From the NCBI GenBank assembly GCA_037447655.1, contig JBBHKE010003153.1:1-64000 (forward strand): a stretch of DNA of 64,000 bases, given 5' to 3'. Below the pieces are notes generated by a model, which saw only the letters and a list, made by a program, of their open reading frames with translations, did not search any database and was not told the DNA's origin. Position numbers and translations under genes: made by a program. Numbering within the stretch: the first letter of the stretch is position 1; each line of letters starts with the position of its first letter. Below, in pieces: positions 51,291-62,655 of the stretch. Source of the DNA: Zygnema cylindricum (Eukaryota > Streptophyta > Zygnematophyceae > Zygnematales > Zygnemataceae).

Positions 51291-52105
51291 AATTAAAGGC
51301 AACGGATACTTATCCTTCACCAGGATGGGTCCTCTTAGGAGGAGGATGGGGAGCTTTTTCTTAACGAGAATCTGGAGGAGAAGGAGATCCTTGGGAAATA
51401 GAAGTGTGCTCTTGGAGCCATTCGGGAAGCTCCACAAGAGGTATGGAACATTGATTCATGTGCATCCATACATATGTGTCGTGACAGACACCTCTTTACT
51501 AAGCTAAGAAAGATCCATACTGTAGAGATAGAGTATACGGATGGGAGAGCAGTTACTACAAATCTAGTGGGGTTGATAGATCTGAAAGTGTTAGTGAAGG
51601 GTAAGACTTTTACACTCACCATCTGAGATGTACTCTACTTACCTTAGCTGAGCAAATATCTTGTATCTACTTCCGTATTAGATGATAAGGAATTTGATAC
51701 CTTCAGTAGAAATGGAGTCTTTAAAATAGGGAGATTGAGTCTACTTCACAACAGTTAGGTTTAACCCGAGTAATGAAAAGAAGAGTGCTTACTATGTTGG
51801 TGTTCCAAACTTTATGATTTGGCATAAGCTGTTGGGGCATGTGCCTTTTTATAGGCTAAGGAAAATGAAGATGCTTGGTGTAGTAGAAGGCATTCAGTTT
51901 GGGGATAATGAAATGATGAATGATTGTAGTGGCTGTGCCCAAGGTAAGACTCATACACTCTGTTTTCCCAAAACTGCCACATATAGAGGAGAGAAAGTTC
52001 TAGATCTGGTCCACACATACATCTAAGGACCGGCAAAAGTACCTTCGGTTAGAGGGAAGAGGTTTATGTTGACAATTTTTGATGACTGGTCTAGATACTC
52101 TAGAG
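51291..52105 (+). pseudogene. Element H protease and pre-integrase remnant
   Basis: Frames give KCALGAIREAPQE, a protease site in which DSGAS reads DSCAS (IDSCASIHMC), FTKLRKIHTVEIEYTDGRAV, LSKYLVSTSVLDDKEFDTF, LLGHVPFYRLRKMKMLGVV, CSGCAQGKTHTLCF and WSRYSRVY. The Gly-to-Cys change would kill the protease. Stops and shifts at about 51395, 51625 and 51740. Confidence 0.83.
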
Positions 52106-52110
52106 TCTAC

Positions 52111-53153
52111 TGTTGAAAATAAGTTATTAATATTCAATTCTTAATTTAGAATCTAGAGTGAAGAAAGAGAGAGAGTCACCATGGCTTTCCCCATAGTCAG
52201 AAAGAATCTGGCAGACAGCCAGTCATATTGACAATTAATCAAAATGTTGCCCTAGATGGAATTTGAACCCAAGTTTGTGAAGTAATATGTAAACGTACGC
52301 CTCATCCATTAAGGCGTTAACGAAGCGATACACGTTTGTGGTTCGATAATTAATAAAAGTGTTATGCAAAGCGTCACTTTCACTTAAACATACCATAATT
52401 GATGAAACAACATCCATAGTCAAACGGCGCTCGCGGACGCGAACCTAACCGTGTAGAATACATGATCTGAGGGACGTCGTCGCCCCCGCCAAACCCGAAT
52501 GAATCTTTGGTGGATTTCGGACATAGCGGCGCGCTGTGCCACGTGGGGCCACAGTATTAGACGCTAGAAATAATGGGAGGAGGAACGATGGCTCCCAAGT
52601 TGACAAATGTCAACCATAAGGCCATGTTGTACAATGGCTGTACAAGAAGTACAACTGGCTACTGTACATTATTGTACTATACACTCTTTTGATTGGCATA
52701 GGATAGAGTACTAAGTATTTGTGAGGAGTTAAAGGACTTAGCGTGTTTGAGGCGCCTCTCTCCAAGACACCTTTTTGTGTTTAAAGGTCATCTTTAGCCA
52801 ACCATAATTAACTACTCAGTTGACCAAATCAAGTGAATAATTTTGCTGCAAAATCAAGGGATTCTAGGTTACACACAAGAGTTTACGGTCAAAGTTTTTG
52901 CTTGCCACGGTGGTTACATTTTTAAGGGAAAGTCAAACTGGGTGAATGTGTCCAAAACTCATATTCTAACTTTGCATTCTGTGGTGGAACTGAGCACACA
53001 AAAAGTTTTATTTCACATGGGTGAAGCTTTCTTAGGATCCTGATTGTTAGGGTGTCAATCATTTGGGTTTATATCAAATTGGAGTCGCCACTATCTAGAT
53101 TAGCTTCTTTAAATCTGCGAATTCTGTGGGAGAATAAACGCCATAGAATATCA
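52111..53153 (+). repeat. Solo LTR I in element H integrase
   Basis: 1043 bp, TGTTGAAAATAAG to GAATATCA, TSD TCTAC at 52106-52110 and 53154-53158. Includes ACCATGGCTTT, tRNA-like module, GGTCATCTTT leader part and several GTAC sites (about 52628-52680). More diverged from the D/E/F LTR than G is. Confidence 0.9.
52240..52330 (-). other. tRNA-like module in solo LTR I
   Basis: Minus strand: AACGCCTTAATGGATGAGGCG, box B GGTTCAAATTC (52259-52269) and TTTT at about 52241-52244. Antisense to the LTR. Confidence 0.55.
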
Positions 53154-53158
53154 TCTAC

Positions 53159-54851
53159 CTCCTAAAAACAAAGTCTGCAAAATCAACTTACTTCAAAGAG
53201 TATAAAGCTTGGAGTGAGAAGTTGCACGGAAGCCCCATTAAGAGAATAAGGTGTGAAGACGGTGGAGAATATACCTCTAACCAGTTTGAGGAATAATTGA
53301 GGGATGAGGGAGTTTAGCATCAGATAAGAACCGAGAAATCCAGAAAAAAATGGAGTAGCTAAGAGGTTGAACCGGACTATAAGAGATAGTGTACGTGGTA
53401 TGCTAGTCGACAAGAATATAGGAAAAAGGTTGTGGGAAGAAGTCGTGAACTGTGCAAACTAAATTAAAAATCGAGTCTTTACTACAACTGTGAAAGAAAT
53501 GGCACCTTATGAGAGATGGGTTGGAAAAAAGCCTGATATTTCTCACCTGAAAGTATTCGGTAGTCTAGTACACAGTCTTGACACGGATAGGAAATTTGGA
53601 AACTAGATGCTAAGAAAAAACCGGGATGCTTTGTGGGATATGATGAGGATGTAAAGGGATATAGAATCTATGACTTAGCTTAAAAAGATATCATTATGGT
53701 AAAGAACCTAGTTGTAATGGATGAAAGGAAGTCATTTAAAATACACCAAAATCATAAGAATCAGTTTTGATTTCGAGATTGAGGAGGACTCGGATCTTCC
53801 TAGAAGGGACATAAGTGAAATCGTGATTGCAAATTCAGAGGAGATCCAACATAGGGGAGATATACCGGAATCTCCTCATATCTTTATACACTCGAAGGAG
53901 ACAGATGAGGAGGAGCCGGTGCAGGCTTCCATAGATAGGGGAACCGATGAGACAGTGAGGATGAACTCGAGACTTCCCTCCATTCCAACTTTGGACATTG
54001 AGGGAGGAGGAAGAAGCAGCAAAAGGCTACAAGAAAAACATGGCGCTCACAAGGTAACTAAGCAATCTCACCCTGATGAACCTCAGTCATACTCTTAGGC
54101 AATAGAGAGTACGAAGAAAGACAGATGGGTTAGAGCCATAATTGATGAAATGGCCTCCATCATGGAAACGAACACTTGGGAGCATGTGAACTGTTTTCTA
54201 GACAGAAAACAGATTGGGTGCAAATGGGTGTTTAAACTGAAACTAACCCAGATAATACCATTGAGAGTTATAAGGCTCGGTTGGTAGCAAAGGGGTTCAC
54301 CCAAAAAGAGGGGGTAGACTATGAGGAGACTTTTGCTCCGGTGGTTCGGTTCCTATCTATAAAGATTCTCCTTAGTCTAGCAAAAGCGGAAGACATGGAA
54401 ATACACCTGATAGATATTAAAACAGCTATCCTCAATGGTGAGCTAGAGGAAAAAATCTTCATACGGCAACCAGAGGGGTTTGCAGAGAAAGGGAGGAGAG
54501 CAAAGGGTGCAGACTCATAAAGTCCTTATATGGAGTGAAGCTCCTAGAAAATGAAATAAGAAACAAGATGAGTTTCTCACCGGTCAAGGATATATCTGGA
54601 TCAGTTATGACAATTTTATCTATATGTTTGAATGCAATTTATGTGGATGATTTAATGGTGTTAAGTAAGTTTTCGGAAAAGATCAATAAGCTAAAGAAAG
54701 ATCATAGAAGTAGATTTGACATGAATGATTTAGGGGAGGAAAAATAAATTTTGGGAATTCACATGGAAAGAGATAAAGGGAAAAAGATTATCAGACTTAT
54801 TTAGAAAGAAGCTACAGGAAATATGCTTGAGAAATTCAAGAAGGAAAAGGC
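53159..54851 (+). pseudogene. Element H integrase and RT remnant
   Basis: Integrase YKAWSEKLHGSPIKRIRC, GGEYTSNQFEE and KNGVAKRLNRT-like words, PYERWVGKKPDISHLKVFGS, then the linker (53721-54098), RT start EMASIMETNTWEH, RLVAKGFTQKEGVDYEETFAPV (54281-54520), AIYVDDLMVLSKFSEK (about 54630-54690) and LEKFKKEKA, where unit K interrupts. Many frameshifts. Confidence 0.84.
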
Positions 54852-54879
54852 TGTCATGCCGCATCGTATCAGTTTCTAA

Positions 54880-55160
54880 CGCGCACGATACCATGCCCGC
54901 AAGCGCGATATTTTGTCCGCATGCACAATGTAATGCACGCACGCGCGATATTATGTATGCACGTATGATTTTTAGCACGCACGCGCAATTTTCGACACAC
55001 GCGCGCAAGATTTTGCATGCACGAGCTGTGTTTTGCATGCACGCGCGGTATGTTGCATGCACGCGCAATATTTTGCACGCACGCGCGATTTTTTTTATGC
55101 ACGCGCAATTTTATGCATGCACGCACGATTTTATATATGCACACAAGATTTTCGCATTCA
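54880..55160 (+). repeat. Minisatellite of GCATGCACGCGC-type units
   Basis: About a dozen degenerate units of roughly 20-22 bp: (T)GCATGCACGCGCGATTTT. Many hold CATGCA, the core of the plant RY/B3 element. Lies at the 5' end of unit K where an LTR U3 would be. Confidence 0.8.
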
Positions 55161-55319
55161 TGTATAAGTTTTTTTCGTACGTGCGATTTAATTTTGATTC
55201 ATTTATTTTCAGTTTTGGTTGAAAAGTACTAATTTCGTGCGATCTGTTTCATTTCGCTCGCAGGTACACGTTTTTCGAAGTATGAACGCGAAACAACGTT
55301 TGGGCGACGCAACGCAATT

Positions 55320-55425
55320 TTCAGAATATTTCGTGCGATATGTTTTGTTTCGTGCAATATGTTTCGTTTCGTGCGATGTGTTTTATTTTCGTGCGATATA
55401 TTTTGTTTCGCGCATATACACACCA
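55320..55425 (+). repeat. Minisatellite of TTTCGTGCGATATG units
   Basis: Five units of about 19-20 bp (TTTCGTGCGATATGTTTTG and variants). The word CGTGCGA also recurs in the LTR of gypsy element M. Confidence 0.75.
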
Positions 55426-55429
55426 TTTT

Positions 55430-57860
55430 GGGAGTATCGACGTGAAATATCGTTTTGCGCTGAATGGCAATTTCCGATGGTATTGGCGACGCTTCGATAC
55501 CTTGTATTTATTTAAGTCGCGAATCCATATAGGTTCGCGCATACATGTAAGGGAGGGTTTTTACCCTCGGACGGTGGATTTTGTCAAGCGTACGGCAAAT
55601 GATATTGGGCGCCTATTCGCCAACATCTTAAGTAGTTTCATGCATGTAAAGTAGGCTAGACGTAGGCTAGTTTTGCTAAGGCCTAGCGTAGCTCCTACTT
55701 AGGCTAATTCTCAGACTTAGAGAATTTTAGCTTTTGGACAAGAATTTTCTCTTGGTGGTTGAGCTTCTTTCTTGCTCTCTCTCACCGATTGCTCACGTTT
55801 CTCTCTTTCTTTTGATAGCTAGCTATAGAAGCTAGATAGATTAAGATCATTTACCTTGCATTTCTGTCCACGCTCTTTAATCCACACGGCTCAAAGCCAA
55901 GTCTGGAAGATTTCCCTCCAACTTGTGTTATTTTTGGGAAGTGGGGGAGTGAAGTTCGTGTGGAGAGGCATTCAGATCCGGCTGCGCCTTCTACGGGCAG
56001 TGGAACGGTCTGGAGTGCTTTTGTTTGTTTTGCTTCCATTTTGGTTGGGAGTGGGGAAGTGGATTTTGAGGAGATTTTGGGATTTTTCCTTGTTTTGGTT
56101 AAAATTATTTATTTGCTTTGCCGAGATAACTCTTGTAGAGAATACGATAAAGACCCGAGAGCCTAGTGGCTACCTCGTGGCTTAGTATTCTTGTCCAAAA
56201 GATCTTACTCTTCAAAAGCACATTTTCTAAAAGTTTTTTTTTTTTATATATATATTATTAAGAATGTAAATTTTATTTCATAAAAAAAAATATTACCTTT
56301 CATATTCAGTTTTTATTCTTGTTTTTGTCTTTCTATTTTCCTTCCACTTTATCTTTCATTTTCAGTTTTGCTTCTCAGTTTGATGTGAGAACAAAAATCT
56401 AAAAGAAAAAATATATATCAAAAATCCATCATTTTCAATATAAAATCTATCTTTTCATCTCTATATTTTCTTCCAACTATTTTTGCTTTGGTTTTTTTTA
56501 CTTGTTTTTTCTTTCTACAAGTTTCATTCTACTTTCTGTCCATTTTTTCTTTCGTTTTCAGTATAGCCTTTTAAAAATAAAAATTAAATCTATAAATTTT
56601 ATTTTATAAAAAAATAAAAAACACATTTTGTTTTTGTTTTTTGTTTTCTTCTTCCTTGCTTTCAATCCTTGTCTTCTATCTTGCTGCCACTCTATTTATG
56701 GTATGCAGATTTAGGTCTAAATTTGTGTCATATTTTAGGGTTAATCTGCGGAATTAGGGTTTAGCTGCAGATTTAGGGTTTGGGCCGCAGATTTAGGGTT
56801 TGTACTGATTTAGGGTTTATTTTTTTGGAATCGTTAACCCTAGGTCAGTATACTACCATTCTGTGGTCGCACATTCTTTGTTTTTGCAGCGGGGAACTAG
56901 GGTTTGGGAAACTCTTTTTGCTTAATTACACGGAACTTTGTGTTTTTCTTTGAAGTTTTCTCCATCTTTCTTATCTTCCTTATTCTTGTTGCAACTTGCT
57001 TTGCTATTTTGTTGATGTTTGGTTTGTGTTGGAATTGATTTTTTATTTATTTTCCTCTTGCTAAACTTAATCATTCAGCATACTTAGCAAAAAAAAATAA
57101 AAAATATAGATATTCATTTTATTAGAATTGCACGAATTATAACATATAATTATCATTGCTTTATAGTTGGGTATAGAGTGGTATAGCGCAAATACACATA
57201 CCCTAGCAAGATACTAATTGCCAGGGTGTTTAATTGTGGTCTTAGGTACGATTATTTGGAACCGAGGCGGATCACGTTCTTAACAACGCTGCAAAATCCG
57301 ACTTGTTTCAACCAAGTCCGGTTCACTTTTAGTACTCACCAGAGTATTAAAAGTGTTTGTAAGTATCCCGATGCCTTGCGGGTGCAGGAGCGTCACGATA
57401 TAGTGTGGACACTAGTGTAGGGGGTTCGGTGTGGATTGGTTCTATTACGAACCTTTCTTTTTGAGCATTTGCATTTTCCCTGTTTTCTTTGCATGCTATC
57501 TGGCTGTGAGTGGTCTTGAGGTTTCCCTGTGACTATCCGGATTGGATTCTCTTTCATAAATCTTGACGTGGGTGGTACTGTTTAGAAAGCTTTTTTTCTG
57601 TGCCGCTGTAGATTTGCTCTTAAAGGTGCCTAGATAGTTCTATGTTCGTTTTTGTTTTTATAGATCTGGCCCTTCGGCATTGCCCCATTGTTTGCAAGGT
57701 AGAGGTTTTGGTATTTTGGCTTTTTGCTAGATCTAACCACCAAGTCTTGATAGAGACTTCATGTGTTGACTTGTCTTGTGTGGTTTGGCCTTCCATTTGA
57801 CACACCTCGATTAGGCTGTTTCGTTCTTTCATAGTCGTAATCGAGGTTTTTCTCTTCGTT
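55430..57860 (+). other. Leader of unit K, non-coding
   Basis: No supported gene. AT-rich with T-runs; 56735-56820 holds five TTTAGGG or TTAGGG words (see separate entry). Small open frames at 55856-56185 and 57226-57420 have no recognised domain. A weak TGGTATAGCGC (57179-57189) is reminiscent of an initiator-tRNA primer site, but no LTR end precedes it. Confidence 0.4.
56735..56822 (+). repeat. Telobox-like TTTAGGG cluster
   Basis: Five TTAGGG/TTTAGGG words, several as GATTTAGGGTTT, in 88 bp, separated by GCAG-type spacers. Matches the plant telobox AAACCCTA on the other strand. Not a telomere array because the spacing is irregular. Confidence 0.65.
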
Positions 57861-57861
57861 T

Positions 57862-59300
57862 ATGCCAACGGATTGGGATAACTTACGTTATCAATCTGGA
57901 TCTACCCGCGGCGGAACAATTTTTTGTCCACCGCAGTTAGATCTTTCTAGTTTTTCCGAGTCCACGAATGCACCAGTTTTGGTTGCGGCCTCTAGATCTC
58001 TCGTCAGTATTGACCACAGTCTCATCATTATCATCGATTTCCTCTAGGTCATACCTAGATAGAACCGAATGAGAATTTTTAGATGAAATCTTTTCTCATC
58101 CTCTTACATTTCAATTTCTCGTTAGTCCAAATTTGGAATAACCCGTGCATCCTCCTTTTGACGACAATGCTTCCTCCTCAAAAGGATCCATGGGTAGGAT
58201 GCTATTCAGTTTTTTTTGGATTGAAGGATACCATGTCCTTTTCTCATTTCGGCATGCTCTATGACATAGAAATGAGGGACTTAGCCTTACGATATCAAGA
58301 TCGGTTCGACCTTAGGGTCGCTTTTTCTTTCCTTGGCCGATACCTTCGCGATTCAGCTCTCACTTTATACACACGAAAGTATGAGAGTATCTCTCAAATG
58401 AGAGAGCACTCTCCACTCTTTGTAGGACTTCCAACCGTTTCCAGCTAGGTAGAAATTCCCTTTCAGGCGGCTGTTAGGGCAATATTGGACGTTAATGGGG
58501 ATGAGCTAGATCAAGTCAACCCCAAGATTCCTCAGCAGTATGTTGTGGCTGCCTGTGCGGCGGTTCCTACTAGACCAAAGGATTAATTCTTTTACGTGAC
58601 CTGCAATCGGTCATGTGCGATCTTCTCCATGAAGAATACCGGATGCAAAATCTAGATCAGGTTAAGGAGGTGATGAACTTCAAACGTAGGCCAGGTGAGA
58701 TTGCCCCTGCTTTACGAGCTCGAATGGAAACCCTTTGAGAAGCTTTACCGAACCTTATGTCCAATGCAGAGGCTGTCCAAAAATTCGTGGGACATTTTTT
58801 TCCTTAATCCAAAATAGTCATTTAGACTCAACTCAGTCAAACATACGCACTGAAATTTACTTTTGAGCAATCAGCTGAATATGGGGTTAAGTATGAGATG
58901 TCATTGTCATGGTGGGATGCTCATGAGAAACTTGAAACTCAAGATTACCAATTCGGCCAATCCCCATCACCTCTAAGGAACCCGTGGCCTTCTAATATGC
59001 CTCCAAAGACGCGCTCCATGGGAAACTCGCCATTTTTTTTCAGAGACCGATGTTGTTTTTATGTGGAAACACGGGTCACGATGCCCGCATGTGCTCAGAT
59101 AAGTCAGCCACATGCACCCGTTACCAATAGAAAGGGCATTATGTCCAATGTTGTCCTGTTAAGGACGATAATTTCTCATATCAAAATCAGATTGAGAACG
59201 GTGGAATTCCTGCCTGTTCTACAAAGCTTGTAACTCCTCCTACTGAGGCCAGGAAAGAGGCGACTAAGCCTGAGATCTCTAGACGAGAGAGGGAAAAGGC
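57862..59300 (+). pseudogene. Unit K Gag with two zinc knuckles
   Basis: ATG 57862 (MPTDWDNLRYQSGS) is a plausible start. Capsid-like words follow: DPWVGCYSVFFGLKDTMS, RDLALRYQDRFDLRVAFSFL and LRDSALTLYTRKY (58083-58448), then EEYRMQNLDQVKEVMNFKRR and LMSNAEAVQKFVGHFF with stops. Two CCHC knuckles near 59050-59150: LCGNTGHDARMC with its first Cys in a shifted frame, and CTRYQ-stop-KGHYVQC where one Cys is Tyr. I cannot assign the Gag family more closely. Confidence 0.6.
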
Positions 59301-59575
59301 CGAACTACAAGTCATGATGGCTGCAATGATGAAGGAGCAATTTGTTGCCTTAATGGCCAAAATGAAACCCTCATTCACAGGGATGGCGAGGATAGTCGTC
59401 CACATGCCATTGTGGCCAACTGAATCCTCCGGGATTCTACTGTCCATTAATGGGCAGCTAATTTTGATAAGGGCTCGCCTGATCGCAATCGCGATGGTAA
59501 ATTTCAAAATTCCCATATTCCACTTTCTTTCGAGAAAAAATCTCTCTCTTCGTACCAGACACAACTTCCTCCTTT

Positions 59576-60410
59576 ATGGCTGAAACTCTCACCATTCTGG
59601 ATAGTATCATACATGATACTCATCGAGTCAAGGTACGACTAAGCATCCTATCTGCCATGATTGATGAAGCCCCTAGGGCCTCTCCCTTTCCTAATGAGGT
59701 TCCCAAAGCCTCTCCTTTTGTTGATGAGTTCGCGGCAGTCGTTGCTTTGAGGGCGTTGCAGCTGAATTGTAGTCTTTCACTTATTCAGTCAGTTACAGTG
59801 GATGAGGGTCGTGACCTTGACCCTCACATCAGTTTCCTAAGCAATTCTCAAAAGTCCTCCTTTAATGGTGTTGGTCCTTCTCTCCCTCTCATGGACACCG
59901 GAGCCAAACCCGTGATTCTCGGATCCGGATTTGCTCTCAAGCTCGGTCTGACCGCAAATAAGCTTCAAGCAACGACTACTCGCCTTCTCACTTTGGCCAA
60001 TACCACAGAGGCGGTGCTTGGAATCACCAAGGACCCGCTCATCTGTCGATTCCAAAACGAAACCGAGAGTGAGTCTGTGGAAATTTATTTCTGAGTATTG
60101 GTTAGTAAATAGAAAGACTACGATTGCTTAGTGGGACACTATGTTATCTTCCGAATCGGTGTGGGAGTAAATATGCATGGTCTGACTTTCTCCTACCGTC
60201 CCTCTAATTTTCCGGGATATAAAATTTGCCTCCCTCTTGTCTCTTACCACAACCCGTTGCCCATTATGGCACATCTGGCTTTTGCTCTCCCTACATTTTC
60301 CAGTATCGACCTTAGGGAAGACAATTGCGACTCCCTTTTCCCGAAAAATATTCTATCAGACACCCGATCATTGCCGAAAATGTTTAGTGAGCCCAGTCTT
60401 CTCATCGTCT
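59576..60410 (+). pseudogene. Unit K aspartic protease
   Basis: The frame 59576-60094 ends in a retropepsin: LPLMDTGAKPVILGSGFALKLGL (DTGA active site) and a flap-like AVLGITKDPLI. After a stop at 60092, DYDCLVGHYVIFRIGVGVN and LTFSYRP (60120-60205) match the C-terminal part of gypsy-type proteases (usually YDVLLG). No RT follows. Confidence 0.7.
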
Positions 60411-60857
60411 GACTTCATCTCTTGGATACTTTCGACACCAATGTCGCTTTACACATTCTCCCTGTTGTTGACATTGTTACTAATGGGATGTGGAGATTGC
60501 AGAGGGTGTATACATGTACAGGTGGTGATCATGGGTTTTACATGGATTGCCTTGCTCTTCTATTATCCTTCAATCCGGCTGACCATTGTTGCTGCAATGG
60601 TTGTTCCACGCTCCCAGTTTTGTTGGCTAATAGCTCTACAAGCTAAGGAGCTAGGGGGGGGGGGATTTTAGGGGTCACTTCACTCTAGGGTAGTATTCTT
60701 CACTTTTCTCTCTTTGGGTCATTTTTCGTTTTATTCTTTGTCTTGATGTATATACCATTTTCTCTTTCTCATTAATTTTTCTTTTGTATATATGTTTGCC
60801 CGCATGACTTTGCTGGTTGTGATGCATGTTTACTCTTGCTTATCTCTCATGCACGAC
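60411..60857 (+). other. 3' end of unit K with an 11-G run
   Basis: A short cysteine-rich frame (60422-60646) has no known domain. G11 at 60654-60664 could be a polypurine tract. The remaining about 190 bp do not resemble the 5' end of K. Confidence 0.4.
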
Positions 60858-60862
60858 AAAGC

Positions 60863-61663
60863 AAACAATCGTACCACTCCCATGGACTTGAAAAAAGTAA
60901 GTGATGGAAGTGTAGTAGGAGGAGTGACAATCTTAGATGATTAGATGAGTCCAGAAGAAACAAAGTTTATGAAGTCTATTCATTACAGGCAGGTTGTACA
61001 AAGCTTAATCTAATTTATGAAATGTACTAGACAAGACATAGCAACAGCATTTAGAGTCTTCTGTAGGAGTCTTAATGATCATACAAAGAGTTTGGGGGGC
61101 AGCCGAGAGAGTCATGAGATATCTTGTGGGAACCAAGGAATTATGGTTGAATTTGGGAGGGGAGCACACTAATATCACTACTTGGAGTGATGCCGGTTAT
61201 GGTGATGCAACTATTAGAAGATTCAATTTTGGGTATGTGTTGTGTGTGGGGTAAGATGCTTCCTGTTGGAGTAGCAAGTAACAAAAGGTGGTTGCGCAGT
61301 CCACTATAGAGGCTGAGTACATGGCCTCTTGTTCTGCTATGAAAGAGTTGATGTGGGTGAAATCTTTATTACAAGAACAGGGGTATATGAAAGAGGGAGT
61401 GCATGAAGTATTTTGTGGTAATTGGGCTGCTGTTGCAATTACAGCCAATCCAAAACATCATTTCAAGGCTAAACATATGGACATAAGATTAAGTTTTGTG
61501 AGGGAAAATGTTGAAAACAAAATTGTGAATCTTCTATATAGGAGTGATGGGGAAAAGGTGGCTGATATGATGACAAAACCTGTGCCCTCTCCCAAGTTTA
61601 AATACAGTAGAGAAAAGTGTGGATGAAAAGAGAAATTGAAATTAGACCAGAAAATAGCGGGAG
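60863..61663 (+). pseudogene. Element H RT C-terminus, RNase H and polypurine tract
   Basis: Continues H after K: TTPMDLKKVSDGSVVGGV, SIHYRQVVQSLI, RDIATAF-type words, WSDAGYGD, then a 112-codon RNase H frame (61288-61626) with QSTIEAEYMASCSAMKELMWVK, NPKHHFKAKHMDIRLSFV and ADMMTKPVPSPKF. CDNQAA reads CGNWAA. Frameshifts near 61080 and 61250. AATAGCGGGAG before the LTR is a degraded purine tract. Confidence 0.85.
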
Positions 61664-62655
61664 TGTTGAAATCACTAGATTTAGGAGGAATTTCCTAGGT
61701 CTTAATAGATTAAAAGTAAAAGGGAAGCGCATGCAACTTGCATCCACCTCCACTCTCTAGCCCACATCTCTAAAGGAAAGTGAGGGAGTCGGAGCCATGG
61801 CTGTCTCAGTTCCATAGGCAAGACTGAAGAGTGAAATAAGTCACTGTTTAACAAAAAGGTAGAGTCCGATAGGACTCGAACCTCCGATCGGCAGAGCGAG
61901 GCGTAGCTGTTAGTTGTAAATGGGGTGTCCTAAGAGTTTGTTATAATACAAAGGTTTTGATTACTACTTAAACATTGCTTAGAAACATGTATCCAATTAA
62001 CGAAATTGTAGATAAAGAACATAGAGACTAGTTGGAATATGGTGCGAACAAAAACCCGCACTCAACAAATGTACCAAACATTTTTTTTAACATAAAGTAT
62101 TAAAAGCTAGTTTAGATCTGACGGCACGCATCATTGTCGAGGTCCCAGAATGGCCGCTTTGGCAATTTTCGGGCATGACATGACCTGGCGCCATATGGCT
62201 AGATAACATTGGGAAGCAGAAATCTTAGAGAGTACAAGGACAAATCTAAAAGAATCACACATCCACCTCATGGCCTTGTCGTACACAGGCCGTACAGAAA
62301 GGACATAGGTCACAGTACCTTCTATTACTGCACACTCTTTTGATTGGTTCGTACATTAGTAGATAGGAGTTGTGAGAGAGGTTTAGGACTTAGAGGATTG
62401 AGGAGGTAGCCGGCTCTCTCCCGATAAGCTTGTAAAAATATTGGCATCTTTGCCAGTTCATAACCTATCGCCTCGTTTGGTGTTTTAAATGATTCTTTTT
62501 GCTGTGGACTGTAAAGAGTCCAAAATGCACAGGGATGCAGTCAAATTGTATGTTTGGGTGATTTGGTAGCAGTGGTCCCACTAAAAATGTGGATAGTCAA
62601 AAACTACCTAAAGGCTTCCTGAAATCTGTAGTCGAATGGGGAACATAGAATTGCA
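61664..62655 (+). repeat. Element H 3' LTR
   Basis: 992 bp, TGTTGAAATCACTAG to GAATTGCA. Contains GGAGCCATGGCTGTC, tRNA-like module, GTAC sites (62281, 62292, 62315, 62350), a TGGCA-TCTT-TGCCA hairpin and an ATGGGG start codon near its end. Confidence 0.9.
61851..61920 (-). other. tRNA-like module in LTR H
   Basis: Minus strand: perfect box B GGTTCGAGTCC (61872-61882), ATCGGACTCTACC, then TTTTT. The box A side is degraded. Close to the module of solo LTR G. Confidence 0.55.

Larger units (their letters stand above)
54852..60857 (+). mobile_element. Unit K, Gag-protease retroelement without polymerase
   Basis: It interrupts H between the codons for LEKFKKEKA and the continuation NNRTTPMDLKK. 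Flanks AAGGC (54847-54851) and AAAGC (60858-60862) resemble a 5-bp TSD with one change. Ends are TGTCATGC and GCACGAC(A). Content: minisatellites, long leader, Gag with two knuckles, protease, then an 11-G run and about 190 bp. No RT, RNase H or integrase, and I see no LTR pair. Likely a non-autonomous Ty3/gypsy-type derivative. Confidence 0.6.
51291..62655 (+). mobile_element. Element H, 5'-truncated Ty1/copia
   Basis: Begins abruptly at about 51291 in the Gag-protease linker, directly against gypsy M. Continues through protease, integrase, RT, RNase H and a 3' LTR (61664-62655). It is interrupted by solo LTR I and unit K. No 5' LTR and no left TSD. The proteins match the A/B type. Confidence 0.85.

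Noticed and set aside
54827-55222. His/Ala/Cys-rich repeat proteins on both strands
   Set aside because: They are translations of the GCATGCACGCGC minisatellite and show no start context or domain.
55856-56185. Membrane-protein-like open frame in the K leader
   Set aside because: It is hydrophobic because of T-rich sequence, has no conserved motif and lies in a non-coding leader.
57179-57189. TGGTATAGCGC as the primer site of unit K
   Set aside because: It misses two positions of TGGTATCAGAGC, and no LTR end with CA lies just before it.
54852-60857. Unit K as a Helitron or DNA transposon
   Set aside because: Its Gag and retropepsin signatures and the G-run point to a retroelement; the inverted 8-mers at the ends may be chance.
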